The notes under the pieces: generated by a model
Databases searched by the model: none
Seen by the model: only the letters and a program-made list of their open reading frames with translations
Told to the model about the DNA's origin: nothing
In this document: piece after piece, positions 44,924-58,788 of the stretch
Layout of the letters: every line of letters begins with the position of its first letter
Numbering within the stretch: position 1 is the stretch's first letter
Made by a program: the position numbers and the translations under genes
Source: Sphagnum compactum
Taxonomy: Eukaryota > Bryophyta > Sphagnopsida > Sphagnales
Assembly: GCA_965153455.1 (NCBI GenBank)
Contig: OZ234498.1
Location: forward strand, 19,716,001 to 19,780,000
Length of the DNA: 64,000 nucleotides
Direction: 5' to 3'

Positions 44924-47900
44924 TTATGCTATTGATTTGTATCCTACAGTAATGGGCACTTTCACAAGGTGTCCAAGGTTGCCAGTCATAGTAAGCAAAC
45001 CGAAGCTGCTGTTGGACAATGATAAACCGGTCTCGGTTGCTTGCAATGTCACCAGTAGTTGTTGTGTCCTTCCAGGCACGATGGTGAATGTAGTTGGTGC
45101 CACAGTCACGTTCACCCCACGAGGCGCAGTTACAGTCAACCAATATGTTTCATTTGACCTTCCTACGTTTGTCACCTTTCTTGGAACTGTGCGACTTCCT
45201 ATCAAGTGCCCGACGGTGATTGAAGCTGCATTTAGGTCGGAAGGAAGCCCACGAGTTTGTGGACATGTCCCACCCGTGACCGTGACATTCTCGGGTGTGA
45301 TACTTGGTACAGAGCATAAGAAGTTTACATAGTCCGTGAATCCTGCACCGAAATCCATCACGTAGCAACAAAATTTGTGCTTTGTTAGAGTTTGTGAACT
45401 CTTGAAACGAGTGGGGAATCACACTTTCGTAACTTTTATGAATATGTTCCATTCTCCACATTCATTACTCTCTTTGTAACTTCAATTGATGCACCTAGAT
45501 CTTGCAATGTTTTCGACCCTTTTTGCTGGCCACAGGATAGAATGAAACAAAGAACGAGCTCCTATCTTGCCACCCAAGAACATGACATATTATAAAACCC
45601 AATTGCAAGTTGTACTTGCTAGCAGCTATGGTGTAAACATTCTATTTCTTCGTGAAGCTTCGTGAAGAAGCGAAGGATGACGCCATGGATGCAACCGGAT
45701 AAGGCAAAGGGTCTAGTAGTTAATTGAATAAAAGTTGTAGACCTCCATGTTCGATCATTCAACTACAAGAGGTAAACATGGCGAGAATGTAGGGAGTGCT
45801 TGCCTGCGTCGAAGATGAGTCCAGGATCCATGGCAGCTGTGACATTCACAAAGCCGGATCCGAAGTCAAATGGGTTAGCAGGCCTCCGGAAGTATGTTAC
45901 TTCTGATGTGTTGGTTTTTATTGTGTAGTCGTTTGCTTGGAGAGGTTGTCCAGTGGCGTCTGTTGAGAATGCAGTGGTGAGCAATGCCGAAGCGATGGCA
46001 GCTGGGCTCCAAGTTGGATGCAGTTGCTTCAACAATGCCGCGCTTCCTGCAATGTGGGGTGTTGCCATACTTGTGCCGCTAATGTACGCAAATCGCTGCC
46101 CTACAATGATATACCCAACAACACAAGATCCCCAAATCTAGCATAAGACCTAGGCACAGGGATTCTCATCGACGATAGGTTAGGATGTATACTAATGGTA
46201 ATTTGGCCATACATGGTCGTAGAACAGACTCAAAAGAAGTTTACCTATAAAGTTTGTTACTTCAGTTCCCTGGACAGAACTCCACGATGCCCAAATTTTC
46301 TCACCAGGCGCCAGGATGTTGGGCTTCAAAACGTCGGAAAGAGGAAGCAAATTGGTGTAATTAGAAGGAACACCAAAGTCGATGACGGGGCCTCGTGATG
46401 AAAAGTCGGAAACAACAGGTGGACTGCCATTGTAGGATGCAATTCCTCCTGTGAGTTGTCCAGATGCGCGAAATCTAATCTCTCCATTTGGATATTTAGT
46501 GGTTCGTGAATTGTAATATGCAGTTACACTCTGTAGCAATGAAAGAAAATCTATGTTTAACATGTCTTTAGAGCTGGTCTTTTGTGTGGAACTCAATTAA
46601 TCATCTCGATTTCGAGCATACAAGATGTAAGGAAAAGCAAATGCTCACATTAATCGTGTCTGCACCCGATATGCTAAGACCAGGGAAGCCGTTAAAGTAC
46701 ACAGCATTTTGAGGAGTTATCGTCGTATTGAAATTATAGATCAGAACAACACCAACTGCTAGTAGCGATTGTGCCGTGTACGCACTTAAGAAGACTGCAT
46801 CAATTTCCGAATATAAGGTCCCATCCCATGTACACACAAGAAGCTGTCCTTCCACAACAATTGGATCAAGTCCAGTTGAAGCACAATCGAGGCCAGGGGA
46901 AGGTCTTAGCAACACATCGCGAGCAAACACCAAACCTACTGTTGTTGTTCCAGCTGCAATCACCCCCGTCAGCCGATTTACTTGGTCAATATCAAACAAT
47001 TGTAGGTAAATTGCACAAATGTGGACATCATTCTTCAAACTTTCTTCAAGTTAAATTTTTTTTTCCCCTAGACTCCTCGTAGATTAGGATGGCTCATTTC
47101 GATTTGCTTACGAGACAGATCTTCGCCGACACCGAGGATCGATTGACCGTTCCCAAGAACAAGGTGTTTCGGATACGTTCGATCAATGATGGATGCTGCC
47201 ACGGTCATGATCCAAGGACTAAAAGAGCTAACTGTCACATCACTAGGTCCTTTGTTGCCTGCGGCCTTGGACACGAAGATACCGTGCTTCACAGCCCCCA
47301 ACAATGCCAATTCGAGGGCGTCCAAGAATGTGATCTCACCCGGAGCCACTGGTCCTGCTGCCCCTAATGATAGGTTGAGAATGTCTACTCCATCTTGGAT
47401 TGCCTGTACAGTCAATTCTTTCTTTAGAACTAAATTAATAGTTCATCGGCCACATAACACGCCACAGACACACCCACAATCCTATTTCAAACATTTGAAG
47501 GTGAATCTATAACCACTTTATAATCAAGTCGGATTCAGATAGGATCACGTGAGAGTGGTAAACCTTATCCACGGCTGCAATAACATCAGAAAAATATCCT
47601 GTTCCTGTTTGATCGAGAGCCTTGTAGGTCGAGATCCTGGTAAAAACACGTAATACCTATTAAGTTCAAAACCCCATATCAAACTGGTCTCTAAAAACAA
47701 CAACTACAAAGGACACTAATAGACCTCTATTGTTCTAGTCTGCCGAGCTCAGCAATAGATGCAAACTCCTACCAACAGAGCCGATTACCCCACACGCTAA
47801 AACTCGAGGATTTATTACTACTATCGGAGTTCAATGACAAATTCTTTTTCAAACAATTTAGACTTATTTGTATACATTTTATGACAGTGTCTAGGATCCG

Positions 47901-49436
47901 GAGAGGAAGGACAAGTTGCGTTGGAGGAAAGTGCATGCATACTAACCAAGCACGAGGCGCCATACCGCTTGCGAAACCATATAGGCTGCCTTCGTAGAAA
48001 GCAGACACATTATTGTTTCCTGCAGACGTCCCTGATACGTGACTGTCAATGGCAGTATCACAAAGTCGATCAGAGCTTGACTTGAATAAATCTTAACATC
48101 ATATTGTATAGTAGATCTGAACATCACTTGCTCTTTACTCAGACGACAATACACCGCCCAACATGCTGCATGACATATTTATAGTACATCCTTACGTGCC
48201 ATGGCCGGTCAAATCGAACGGAGATCCGTAGTCTCGACCTGGACTTGTCGCGTTTATTCCCTGGGACAAGATGGCGGCTCGGAAGAAATGTTGAGCTGCA
48301 AGGAGCTTTCCATTGCAACTTCCTGAAGGAAAATAGCTGGACACATCACAAGAACCATTGAAACCGTTGGGCTTTTCTAGATACGGTGTTGTTGTGTTGC
48401 TGTAAAAGCTCGGATGGTCAGGGAAGATTCCAGTATCGATCACTCCAATGACAACTCCTTCACCAGCTTTCTCTACACCACCTAATGCAGCCCACGGTCC
48501 TTGTGGAAGTCCCAAGTAATTGTAGGAATGGGTAGTTAGCGTTTTGACTCTTCTGTCCTCGGATACTTGCAAGACTTGTGGTAATGTTCTTAGTAGCTTC
48601 GCCTAAACACACAACACAACCAAAACATAAAGACACTTCTTTCTGTCCGTCCGCGAACAATATTCAATATAATCAGAACATGAAAGTCGTAATTTGCTGA
48701 AGTCATAATTTGCAATCAAGATTAGCTAGAGAGAAGAGTAGAATCCATGGGCATAAACATACATACCTGTGCAGATGACATGTGCACAGAAAAACCAGCT
48801 ACCGCATGCGTGTAGCTGTACAATTTTTGATAGTGTCCTAAAGGTTTCAGCATCATTTCAAGAAACTGGTCGTGCATTTCAGGCGGAGTATTAACAACTT
48901 GGCTCTTCTCCAGGTCTCTGTAAAAAGGGCAACAATTATTGCAAGGGTGAACAATTCGTCCTGGACTTGCATTGGAACTAGAATCTCAATGAACTGTGCA
49001 GATTGCGTAGGTCACAACGAACAGGACCAAACAAAAAGTTAGTATTTATAAATTCTCCAATTTGTCGTATACCTTGGATCAGGTTATATCAGAATTCAAT
49101 TTAATGTTCATCATGGTTCAAATGGTCAAGTTCGACTGTCAGAACCCTTTATTACAAGTCGTTGTCTACATGTTTCAAATCCCTCGCTTCAGCAAGTTTG
49201 GATGTTAAAGCATGCAATCGATAATGCGTTGAAATGTTCTGCAAAAAATGAACATCTGGGAGGAAGTATTTTGGTGGCATGCGTTTAAGAACTTACTTGA
49301 GCACCACTGTGTAAACTCTATAATCGAAGGCTGCAACCAGATGCAAATCATATATCGTCAGTAGTGAAAAGAGAACTAAACCCAATTTGCAAGCACGTGG
49401 GATGATGCCAAAGCTAGCCGCTACTGTAGTATCCAT
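44924..49436 (-). CDS. Subtilisin-like serine protease, SBT2-type subtilase
   Basis: Secreted serine endopeptidase, probably apoplastic. Ten exons join in phase: 49297-49436, 48767-48917, 48196-48602, 47947-48042, 47564-47636, 47112-47403, 46649-46953, 46245-46530, 45804-46100, 44924-45342; 2466 nt, 821 residues plus stop. Residues 1-35 form a signal peptide. Inhibitor I9 spans about 37-110. Catalytic residues: Asp153 (VIDTG), His231 (GHGTH), Asn339 (KAAGNKGPS), Ser594 (SGTSMATPH). A PA insertion lies about 385-490 and a C-terminal Fn3-like domain about 700-821. The SGTSMATPHIAG form, rather than SGTSMSCPH, points to the SBT2 group. An in-frame TGA lies 36 nt upstream of the ATG. Intron 9 appears GC-AG (GCAG|GCAAGC). 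Nothing suggests decay. The substrate is unknown. Confidence 0.96.
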
Positions 49437-49439
49437 TTC

Positions 49440-52400
49440 CGTCACGATTGCGGATCCACCTCGTTGTCAATCCTTTTACTCAAGTTTGTAATGTGAAAAA
49501 TCGATAAGAAATCGCTTGAATGACTTCCTGATCAACCTTTTGGCTACAGTAGTGCTAACTGCCAACCGGCAGAAAAAACAACTCAAGCAGACAAGCTGCA
49601 GGCATCGACCTTGGACGTGCCAAGAGTGTAAATTTTTTTAAATAGATTTTGAGCTTAGAAATGTCTACTTGCAGATGAGAGCGTCTTTGTGCCCCCTTGG
49701 TTGTATGTGTGTGTGCTTGTGAATCTGTAATGATAACAAGCCGTGTAAGAGTGCGCTGTTGTGATTGTGTTAAACTCTTATGGAGAATGGCCCACGCTTT
49801 TACTTTGGTTGTGAGAAAAGTAAACGGAACGCGTTATGTGAAAGTTTGCAAAATCCGCGGTCTCCCAAAGTCCACCTATGAAGTCTGTTATTATTAATTA
49901 GTTTACAAAAGCGTTAGGATAGGGGAACTGAATACAAAAATGGCCGACCTCTAAGAGCCTTTTCTTGATTTAAAAAGCATAGGTAGCCTAGGATAAATGA
50001 TGCAACCCTACAAAAAAATATTCATAAAACACATTGTAGATTTGGAAAATGTACAAAGGAATAAGAAAAAGGAAAAGGGAGAATTTAGAGGATGTTAAGT
50101 CAATCACGTGGCAATAGGTCAATTGTGGTGATGGGAGGTGTGTTTTGAAGGGGTGGGAGTTAGGAAGTAGCTAGGCCAACGATTACTACTCAACATAAGA
50201 TGGAAGATGCTTGCATTTTTTGCAATGTGATTGAAATTTTTGGACAAAGAAAATTAACTAAGACAGAAAGATGAGGGATGAGGGCTTTCTAGCATTTTCA
50301 AGCTCCCAATGGCAAATTGGCACAATTGTGTAAAAATATATACCTCAATTATTAAAGGGAAGAATTGATTAGTAAGGTGTTGGTCGCAATAACTCTTTTT
50401 TGGGTCTAAGCTACTTTAGAGGTAACAAATCCTTGAGTTGTGGAAGATGGGGAAAATAAATTTGTTTGTGTTGAATTCACAATGAGAACGTCAGTTAAGG
50501 TGTGAATGTCATCTTTGGTGAGCCCAATGTCGATTCATCACAAAAGGAGTTGAACATGATTGAAATAATCAAATGTAATTATTTTCATTTCACGTGGAAG
50601 CCAACATCTCACGCAATGGTAGCAAAGGTGTCGCAAAATACATCATGAGTTCCTATGCACTCGTTATCATGAACGCAATGTAAGAAGTGGATACCCATAG
50701 GGTTGATGGGATGTGTGAACACACATTAAAGGATACTTGCAATTGAGGGATCGGGTAATCCAAGTTAAGTTCGAAGCAATGTGGGAAAAACTAATGAAAT
50801 AATCAAAAGGCTAAAAAGACTGGTTGAGCTATAAGCAAAGCACTTGCCCCTAGGCCAGAACATGATAAAATTAGAACACAATGGCCTTTAAATATCCTAT
50901 CGAAGAACATACTAAAAAAGGTATGATGGTGCAAACATTTCAAGATGGAATCTTGAAGTTAAACCATATGTTACCCAATGAGTTGTTTAAACGAAAAGAC
51001 ACAAATGAACTAAGGGTGATAAAAAATCACATGTCACTTTGAAATGTTGTTAGAAAGGGAAGGTGTTATTGTTGACTCATTTTAAGGATTTAAAAAAAAA
51101 TGGATTTTGATCAACCATAAACCTAATAGTTCTGATTGAAGTTACAAAGGCCCAATTCCCTAAACAGGCTATTGGGCCAATGGTGGCTGTCAATATAAAC
51201 CCAATGCCATTGAAAAATATTAAGAAAAAATCTTATTTATGAGTTAAAATTCCTTTCAAGCTATCAAAAAATCCTACACCCAAAAGGCGTCCAAACACTT
51301 GAAGGAGGGATGAATAAAAAGAAATAAAGGATTCTATGAAGGTGGAAAGGGAGGTGTGCATTGTAAGAAATATGATGGCCATTGCATGAAGCAATGAACT
51401 AAAATTCCAAAGGCTACCTAAACATCACCCATTTTAGGAAAAAGGTCCACATGTTGAACATCCTCTAACAGGGCATTTTTTATGAAAGATGATGTGAATG
51501 ATGAAGTGCCTAATGGAACCTCCAAGACTATAATTCTTTTTGATGGGGTGATAAACTCAAATGGGGTGTGAAAATTAAGTGATAGGTTAAATATTGACCA
51601 TGCTACACAATTCTAAAGTTGGATATAAAAACTTATCGCACGAAATTTGATTTATAAATGTTCATATGCAAATGATACAATTGAAAAGGGACCTAAATGA
51701 TGTGAGTGTCATCCACAATGGATGGAAATATACAAGAAGGGAAATGATTAATTATAGAATGTAATGCCCTAAAATGGGCTAAAGTGCCTTCCCAAGGGAT
51801 CACCTTGATGGGTTCCCATGGTAGATGGGATGACTATGACATCACCTTCATGATTATGGTGATTGTAAAACACATTATGGTGACACGTCATAGAATTGAA
51901 GGCATAAAATGTGACTTGCGAATTGATACAATGTTTCCCCCATTGTAATAAAACAAATTGCACCTAAAAGTTTGGTCATGGCTGAAAAGCGGGCTGCTCC
52001 AAAGACATGTGTAATTCGAGGTGGAATGTGACCCTATGTGATATGTAAACAAAGTTGAAACAATTAAAGGAATTCATTCACTAAATTTTCTACATGAAAA
52101 CAATCCCAAAGGTGTTCAAAAACCATCTTAGAAAAGATCACTTACCGATAAATGCGACATGCGTTGGAAAACTAGCTTGAACGAATCAAAAGAAAGTTCA
52201 AAGTCTTCGTATAAAGCTTATAGTCTTCTAGGAAAAACATAAAGTAGCCATTTGATTTAGGGTGTAACTAGTGGGTACCCGTGACCTTTGGACACTGTGA
52301 AGTCCCCCGGTTTCTTTAAACCAAGAGAGACACACACAAAGGCGCAAAGCAGCTATTTTTATTTTTATTTTATTTATTTTTTGTGACGAAAATCCGTTGA

Positions 52401-53470
52401 AAAGTCCCCCATGAACCTAGCGTTGGAACATTTCAGGCCAGTTGCGGCTCATTTCGGGACCTCGTTTCTGTCAGGTACGTCGAAATAAACTATGTTTTTC
52501 CCATCTGGGTATATTTAGAGGCCGGCCGGTTCTGCCAAACCCCCTTCCCAAGCCCTGTCACAGACAGACAAATGAATTAATATATAAGATTCGGTGAAAG
52601 CTAAGGTGGTGTTGAAGGACGTGGGTGCAAGGGAAAATGGTGCCAAAACATAAATTACTTGAAAATATTCCTTTACATGTCCGCAAACTAAATTGCAAAG
52701 TTAGTGTTTATGAACTAAAATATCATGTTGGGGAAAAAAACATTGAGCTTATAATTGCCACCAAAGCTTGTGCTTGCAAAAAGAACTCCTCTTGTAGGTT
52801 TTCCTAGTTGCCCATTAAAAAAAAATTAAATCGAACTTGTGTTTCCCTATGCCTTATTACCCTGCCATGAAGGGGAAAAGCAAAATACCATTGGGGTAAC
52901 AAGAAAAACAAATGTCAAGCTTCCACATCATAAGGGTCTCATGCCAGCTTATTCTATGGAAAATGAAATGCCACTTGTACATCATGTTGTAAAGTGATAA
53001 AAATGCATTTATATAATTGAAAATGATGAAAGCTTAAATGAAAGGACCCGAATACATCCAATGACGAAACCCAAGCCTATACTAATGCAAAGAGAAAACA
53101 AATTTAAGGGGTGAAACATTTGTAAAATATTGTTATCAAGGACACGAAGAACCATAAAAATAAAGGTTAAAAGACAGGCCTAAATTTAATTTTTAAACAA
53201 GGAACAAGATAAGATTATGTGATTCAGAAACAAGAACACGAGATGTGTAAAACAAACGTGAAAATAGATTTTTATTTTGCTAATATATGCAAACATGAAC
53301 ATGAAAAGAACATGACAAGGCTATGGTGTAAGATCGTGCCTAAAATTAGTGTTAAACAAACTGAATGAAACATGAAAGGTCTTATTTTTATTTATACCCC
53401 TTTGGAAACCTAGTTCAAAGAAACTTCCAAAGAGGCTTCTATGTGTGCATCAAGTAAAAAAGCTTCTTGA
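49440..53470. other. Intergenic 5' of the subtilase, no gene recognised
   Basis: No TATA box was assigned. Around 51330-51420 a frame reads GGKGGVHCKKYDGHCMKQ, faintly like a retroelement zinc knuckle but without the needed C/H spacing. The frame at 52625-52807 is too short to name. Probably old retroelement debris. Confidence 0.45.
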
Positions 53471-53477
53471 AAACCTT

Positions 53478-53770
53478 CTTAACTAAAAATCAATTATGAG
53501 TTAACTAAAACTTAATTGATAGTTAACTAATACTTAATTCGAAGTTAACTAAGACTTAATTCGAAGTTAATTATGACTCAAATAGGAATAATTGGGAGTT
53601 AATTCAAACTTAATTAGAACTTAATTGAGAATTAACTAGAAATGAATTGGAAGTGAATTAAAAAAAATTTGAAAATTAATTAAAAGTTAATTGAAAATGA
53701 ACTGGAAGTGAATTACAACTTAACTAAAAGCTAACTGAAAGTGAATTAACACTAAATTAAAAGTTAGGTA
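53478..53770. repeat. Degenerate ~10-11-bp AT-rich repeat array
   Basis: Variations of taactaaa / cttaattcgaagttaacta succeed each other about every 10-11 bp for nearly 300 bp, with a best-conserved ~22-bp dimer at 53530-53570. Distinct from the CACTA satellites. Confidence 0.85.
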
Positions 53771-54416
53771 CAAGTTTATTACAAATCATGGATGAACATT
53801 CAAATGAATGAACCCCATGTCATTGCCATCTGTGACAACTGATGGTCTTAGAGCAGGCTAGGGTTATGGCAAGGGGGGCAAAAGCCATGACAACACATGT
53901 ATATTTTCCAACATGAACTAAGATGAAACTTCGCCAAAACGATGTGGAAGGGTGAAACTGAAACTAGAAGGGTGCCTTGAAAAGGGGTGTTTACCAAGGG
54001 GGCTTGAGGTAGAGAGAAAAGCATTGTCAAGGCTTATGCCCATAGGACATGCTTCGCTTGAAGCTCTTCCCAATCACCTATTAAAAATTACCATAGTGAC
54101 ACCCTAATCTCCTTATGATTAGTTGCACCACCATGAAAGACACTACTATAGGAATATCAACAAAAGATGCCATGTAGTCACATCATAAGGTCTTTACTTT
54201 TCTTTTTGATCAAATTCATTTTGCATTCAAATTAACTATTGTAATACCTAGGTTGGTTAAGCATTAATTAATTAGTTTTTGGATTTGCCAAAAATTTTGA
54301 AATTTGTGTGCTTGCCATGCCAAAAATCTCAATGAAGCTCTCAAGCAGCTTCATTATTTAGTATGACGCTGAATTCTTTATTTTATTTTGTTTTTTACCG
54401 CCAAATAAAACTGACA

Positions 54417-54441
54417 ATATATATATATATATATATATATT
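54417..54441. repeat. (AT)n microsatellite
   Basis: Uninterrupted AT dinucleotides over about 25 bases. Confidence 0.97.
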
Positions 54442-54444
54442 AGG

Positions 54445-57355
54445 CACCTTGATGCTGAACCAGCCTAGGTACTAGGTAACCAAGAAGTTATAGGGTTTGA
54501 ACTTTGAACCTACCATAAAGGGCAAGCCATTGCCCCCATGAGCTGCTTGTTGTACCGTTCCATCCTGATTTGTGATTACTTACTTAATTCCCCAGAATTG
54601 TGAAGGTTGGTGGCTTTTGCAAAGAAAAGAGAACCAACATCCATGTTTCTGAAGTTTACTTACTAAAAAGTTCTTTTCAACTGGCAAGAAAGGAAGGAAA
54701 ATTGGAAACACCATATTCCCATTACATGGAGAGGAAAATTGAAGACTTCCCCCAATGTTGGGCAGGTATTGGATTTTGGTGGGTAAGAATTGAGATCTGG
54801 TTATAAAAAATGGAAGATCCCACCATACAATGAAATAACCCACCCAGACAAAAGACATAATGATAGGTAATCCCTCGATATGTGAAAGGTAGATTTTTTT
54901 CAAACACACACCTGCCCTAACAACTAAAAAAATTTGACCAAGGCAATGGAAAAACATAGCACACAAAGGACACACAAAGTCCTTGTGTGTAAATTTTTCC
55001 CTTCTCTTTTCTCCCCAACTTTCTTCCCTCTTTCCACGAACTACAATGTAACCTACCTAGTTCTTTAACCTGCCCTAGTTCTTAACCCTACCATAGTTCT
55101 TCCAAATTGGAGAAGGCAAAAACCAGCAGCAGCGGAATAACCACGGCAGTATTCGGAACCAAGGAGCGCGTGGCGAACCCGTGTTCATACCAAAAAAGTC
55201 AAGTAACTTTTGGTACCCTTTTTCCCTAAGGCAAAAACGCGGTTGTCCTAGACATTTTTTGGCTTTATTATTATTTAAAGAAAAATAAATTTTAAAAAAA
55301 TCTCTCAAGTACAGGATTCCTACATATTCTATCTTTGAGAATCTGCTACGTCAGCCCATTACGTGGACCCCTCACTAGGCTAGGCTAGAGCCCAGATGGC
55401 GTGCCCATCGCGTCGGCATCAATCAACGCGCTTTTGGTAGAATTAAGGTAGGCGGTTAGGAGGATCATTATGGCTGGAATGGGCTGGTACTATGACATTT
55501 CTACATTATCTTGCGGCGATTTTTATTAGAATACATTAACCAAAGGTCAGCTTCCACATTGACAAAATGAATAATTAATTTTTTTTCCAAAAATTAATTC
55601 GGTTTTTTCTAAATAAATTTGGGAATTTTTAATTTTTAATGATCTAACTTTGATATCATCTCATGAGGAGTGAAAGTATAATTATGATGGTTCTCAACTC
55701 CTCACCTTCATACTTTTCATAGTTCACCCTAGTCATTAAATAATCCCTAAAATAGTGAAATGATAATTTGTTGAAAATTATGATGCTGAGGTGTTGAAAA
55801 ATATCATAATTATCGGAGGCTACAATCTGAATAATTCCACTCCACATATGACAATATGATAATAGATCATTGAAAAAAAGAAATTCAATTTTATACAAAG
55901 GAATTTTTATTTTATTTCAAAATTACTTACACATTTTATCAATGTGGAAGCTATGATATTTTCACAAAACCCTAGATTCTTGAAATCATATCATTTTCAT
56001 TTTGAAAAGATTATTGGGGTGCGCCCTGCTCTTCTTCCCTCCTCCCCCAGTGTCCACCTCCAGCCTTGTCCTCGTCAGCCACCTTTATGTTAAGGTGGAG
56101 GGAGGTAGATTGGTGACGAGGAAAAGTTCTGGCAATTTGATTGGAGGACCGTTTGCTGATCAAGCCTCCACATGTAAAAAGTTCTCCCCTAGCGCTTCCC
56201 CAATAGGTCCCTTTTTTTCCCCCTTTCTTGCCCCCATCCCTAATTGCCAAGTTGTGAGAGACCATGAACATCGAGTGGGTGAGCACAAGTATCTTAAACA
56301 CATTTTCAACAACACACACAAGTCCTGGTGCATTGCGGTAAGCAAGCCCAGTTGCACCCTTAATTAGATAAAGGACTTCTGTGACCCTCTGGATGTCAAC
56401 CATATTTCTCGCAATCCTTCATCTATTATTGGGTATGGGGTGTGTATCTCCTAGGGGTAATAGGTATACTTGTTTGAAGGTCATTGATAAATGTTTATAT
56501 TTTTCTTTCCTTTAGCACTTATGGATATGTTTTGTTTCAAAATTTGAAACTAACTACAAATACAGACAAAGGTATATTGATGATCTGCCAATTTTCTGCA
56601 AATTTTAATTAACCTTTATGGTATGTATGTTCAAACATATCTGCAAAGCATCAAAGTAAGCAAGCGGCACCTATGTTATTATTTCAAAAGAAATGATCTC
56701 AAGAATTCCAACTAAAGAAAAATTTAATGACTAATAACTGTTTTTAACATTCAAGAATAAAGCTCACATTTGTGAACATGCCACCACCATCAAAATTGTT
56801 GCAATTGCACAACTAAAAGGTGAAAATAACTAGATTCAACAACACTCTTAGATTTATCTGCAATAAACTTAGATTCGGTTCTAATTTTTTTAAATGTATG
56901 AATGGGGACAACCCTTTTACCAAGCACTAAACAAGAATCACCCCCACTCTAAATGTTGAGTACCAGGCAGCATCTTTGAAGGTTGTTAATTTTGAAGTGT
57001 CTATGACTTCTGGTTTTGTTTGAGCATCATACAGTTGGAGGGGCATCCATATGTGACTAAACTGCTTGGATGAAAATCAGGTTTGAATGGGGTACTTTCT
57101 TTACATACATAAATAAATTTAATTAAACATGCTACGATAAAAATAAATGTCACTAATTGACGCAATTAGTGATATTTGTTTTAGCCACTTTCTTGAGTCA
57201 ATTAGTGACTAAGCCACGTCGGGGGAGATAGGTAGAGTGATAGCTACTATTTAGTTGTGAGCGCACTGAAAGTTTATTGCTTGCTTATGGTGATCGGCCT
57301 CATTGACTGGCCCACGACCCAATAAAACGTAGAGTATAACATTGGGCAACTTACA
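54445..57355. other. No gene recognised
   Basis: Open frames at 54580-54975, 55075-55308 and 56002-56403 (the last open on both strands) carry no motif I can name. The 55330-55480 stretch is relatively GC-rich. Nothing else is supported. Confidence 0.45.
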
Positions 57356-57360
57356 TGGGA

Positions 57361-58015
57361 TAAAAGTGGCACTAATTTGAGAACATGTGAAGCAGATGTG
57401 AATTATGGGAACAAAATAATGAAACATGTATGAAACAAAATTAATAATGCACCTAAATACACATTAGGAATCAGGATCCCTCCAAATGTGAAAGACCAAT
57501 CTGAAGCCAACAAATAAATAAAATCATATAGTTGTAGTGCAAAATGTTGGTATGTGTAAAGCATATCGTAGTACACAAACGGTTTTGGCATAAATTAAAT
57601 TATTTTTATATTTTTTTGAATTTTTGAAAAACTATGTATAATTATTTGTGCCGAAATTTCAATTATCATTATTAAATTAAATTCTGAAGCATTTTTTACT
57701 GTCCAGTTTGAACCTCAAAACATGCCAAATCCCTGGACTTATGGATCTAACAGTCTAGACACACTTAGACTGTCTCACAAAGACAATAATGTAATTTTCA
57801 TTATTTTATATAAACATTACGTGTCAAAATTTGCAGAATCAAAAAAACCAACTGCCAAAGTTAAGATTTGAGATTTTATTAATTATTCAGCAATTTGTTG
57901 CCGAATCCATTCGGTACTACAATACCCTACTTTTGGAAAAACAAAAGTTTGCATGCATATTCATATTTTACATATTCATTGAGCGCTTGTTGCATTTCTT
58001 CAAAATTGACATTTT
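57361..58015. repeat. Inverted repeat around the P450 pseudogene, left arm
   Basis: Reverse complement of 63425-63735, with shared segments such as gttggtatgtgtaaagcata, caggatccctccaatgtg-like sequence and caatgaatatgt. The left arm is longer only because of the 356-bp MITE at 57566-57921; without it the arms are about 300 bp each. About 5.4 kb, including the P450 pseudogene, lies between them. Confidence 0.9.
57566..57921. mobile_element. 356-bp MITE with ATA target duplication
   Basis: Ends read TCGTAGTAC...TTTTGGCA and, reverse-complemented, TGTAGTACCGAATGGATTCGGCA in form, giving imperfect terminal inverted repeats of about 23 bp. ATA occurs on both sides (57563-57565 and 57922-57924). 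The homologous arm at 63.5 kb has a single ATA and no insert (agcataccctac in reverse complement), which fixes both boundaries. No coding content. Family uncertain. Confidence 0.85.
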
Positions 58016-58368
58016 TTTGGTGAATAAACTTGTTAACTAGGTTGTATGCCAATAAACTTGTCCTAGTTCAAATGATGTTCCATTGTGGTTCGGAAGGTTA
58101 ATTGATGTTCCAAAAGAGTGGAAATTTTCAGTTGTGTGCAATTTTACTAATTGAAATTTGGATATTGTGGTTTTAAACCATCAATTGTCTCATCAGGCTA
58201 AAGGAATGTGTGAAAAAATTTGGGATCATTTTGGAAATCTAATGAAGAACAAAACGCAAATGTGCAAATAGCTTTGGGAGGTACATTAGAAACGACCATT
58301 AACCATCAAAACCTATAATATTATTTACATGCAACTAAATAAATTTAACTAAAAAATACAAATAAACA

Positions 58369-58788
58369 CACTACTGCCAGTGTAACATTATTACATTTGA
58401 TGATGGAAAAATAATAATAAGGCATTTAATTTCTACATGTCAATTTTCGCTTCATATTCCTTCCCCATTGGTGTGGAACAGCTTTGCTATTCACCTTTGT
58501 TGCTCCCAGTAGTTCTGAGCATCTCAGTCTTCAAAGGTCAATATAAATTCCACCTTCCAATACCCCTACTACCTTGGCAGCTTTGACACCAATTCTATTA
58601 TTTTTCGAAATGTCGAAATTGTTTTCAAAACATCTTCAAACAACAAAAGTTTGTGAAGTGAATCTTCAAAAATATTCTCTTTTCAGAAATGTAGATTTCA
58701 AATTTAATTAATTATTCAACAAACATGTGTCAAAGCTGCCAAGGTACTACAGTAACTAAAAATTGAGGGTTCACCGCTGGCACTAGTG
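58369..58788. mobile_element. Possible small CACTA-like element with nested inverted repeat
   Basis: Left end CACTACTGCCAGTG and right end, reverse-complemented, CACTAGTGCCAGCG are similar CACTA-type termini 420 bp apart. Inside, TACCTTGGCAGCTTTGACAC (58570-58589) recurs exactly in reverse complement at 58727-58746. No matching 3-bp flank was found for the outer ends, so the inner inverted repeat may be the real element. Confidence 0.5.

Noticed and set aside
44937-47512. Plus-strand open frames of 77-131 codons across the subtilase
   Set aside because: Antisense shadows of subtilase exons 6-10; the minus-strand reading carries all catalytic motifs.
51330-51420. Possible gag zinc knuckle (CKKYDGHCMKQ)
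   Set aside because: Spacing does not fit CX2CX4HX4C and no other retroelement motif is nearby.
56002-56403. Overlapping ~120-130-codon frames on both strands
   Set aside because: No motif recognised and no splice or codon support; left as unassigned.
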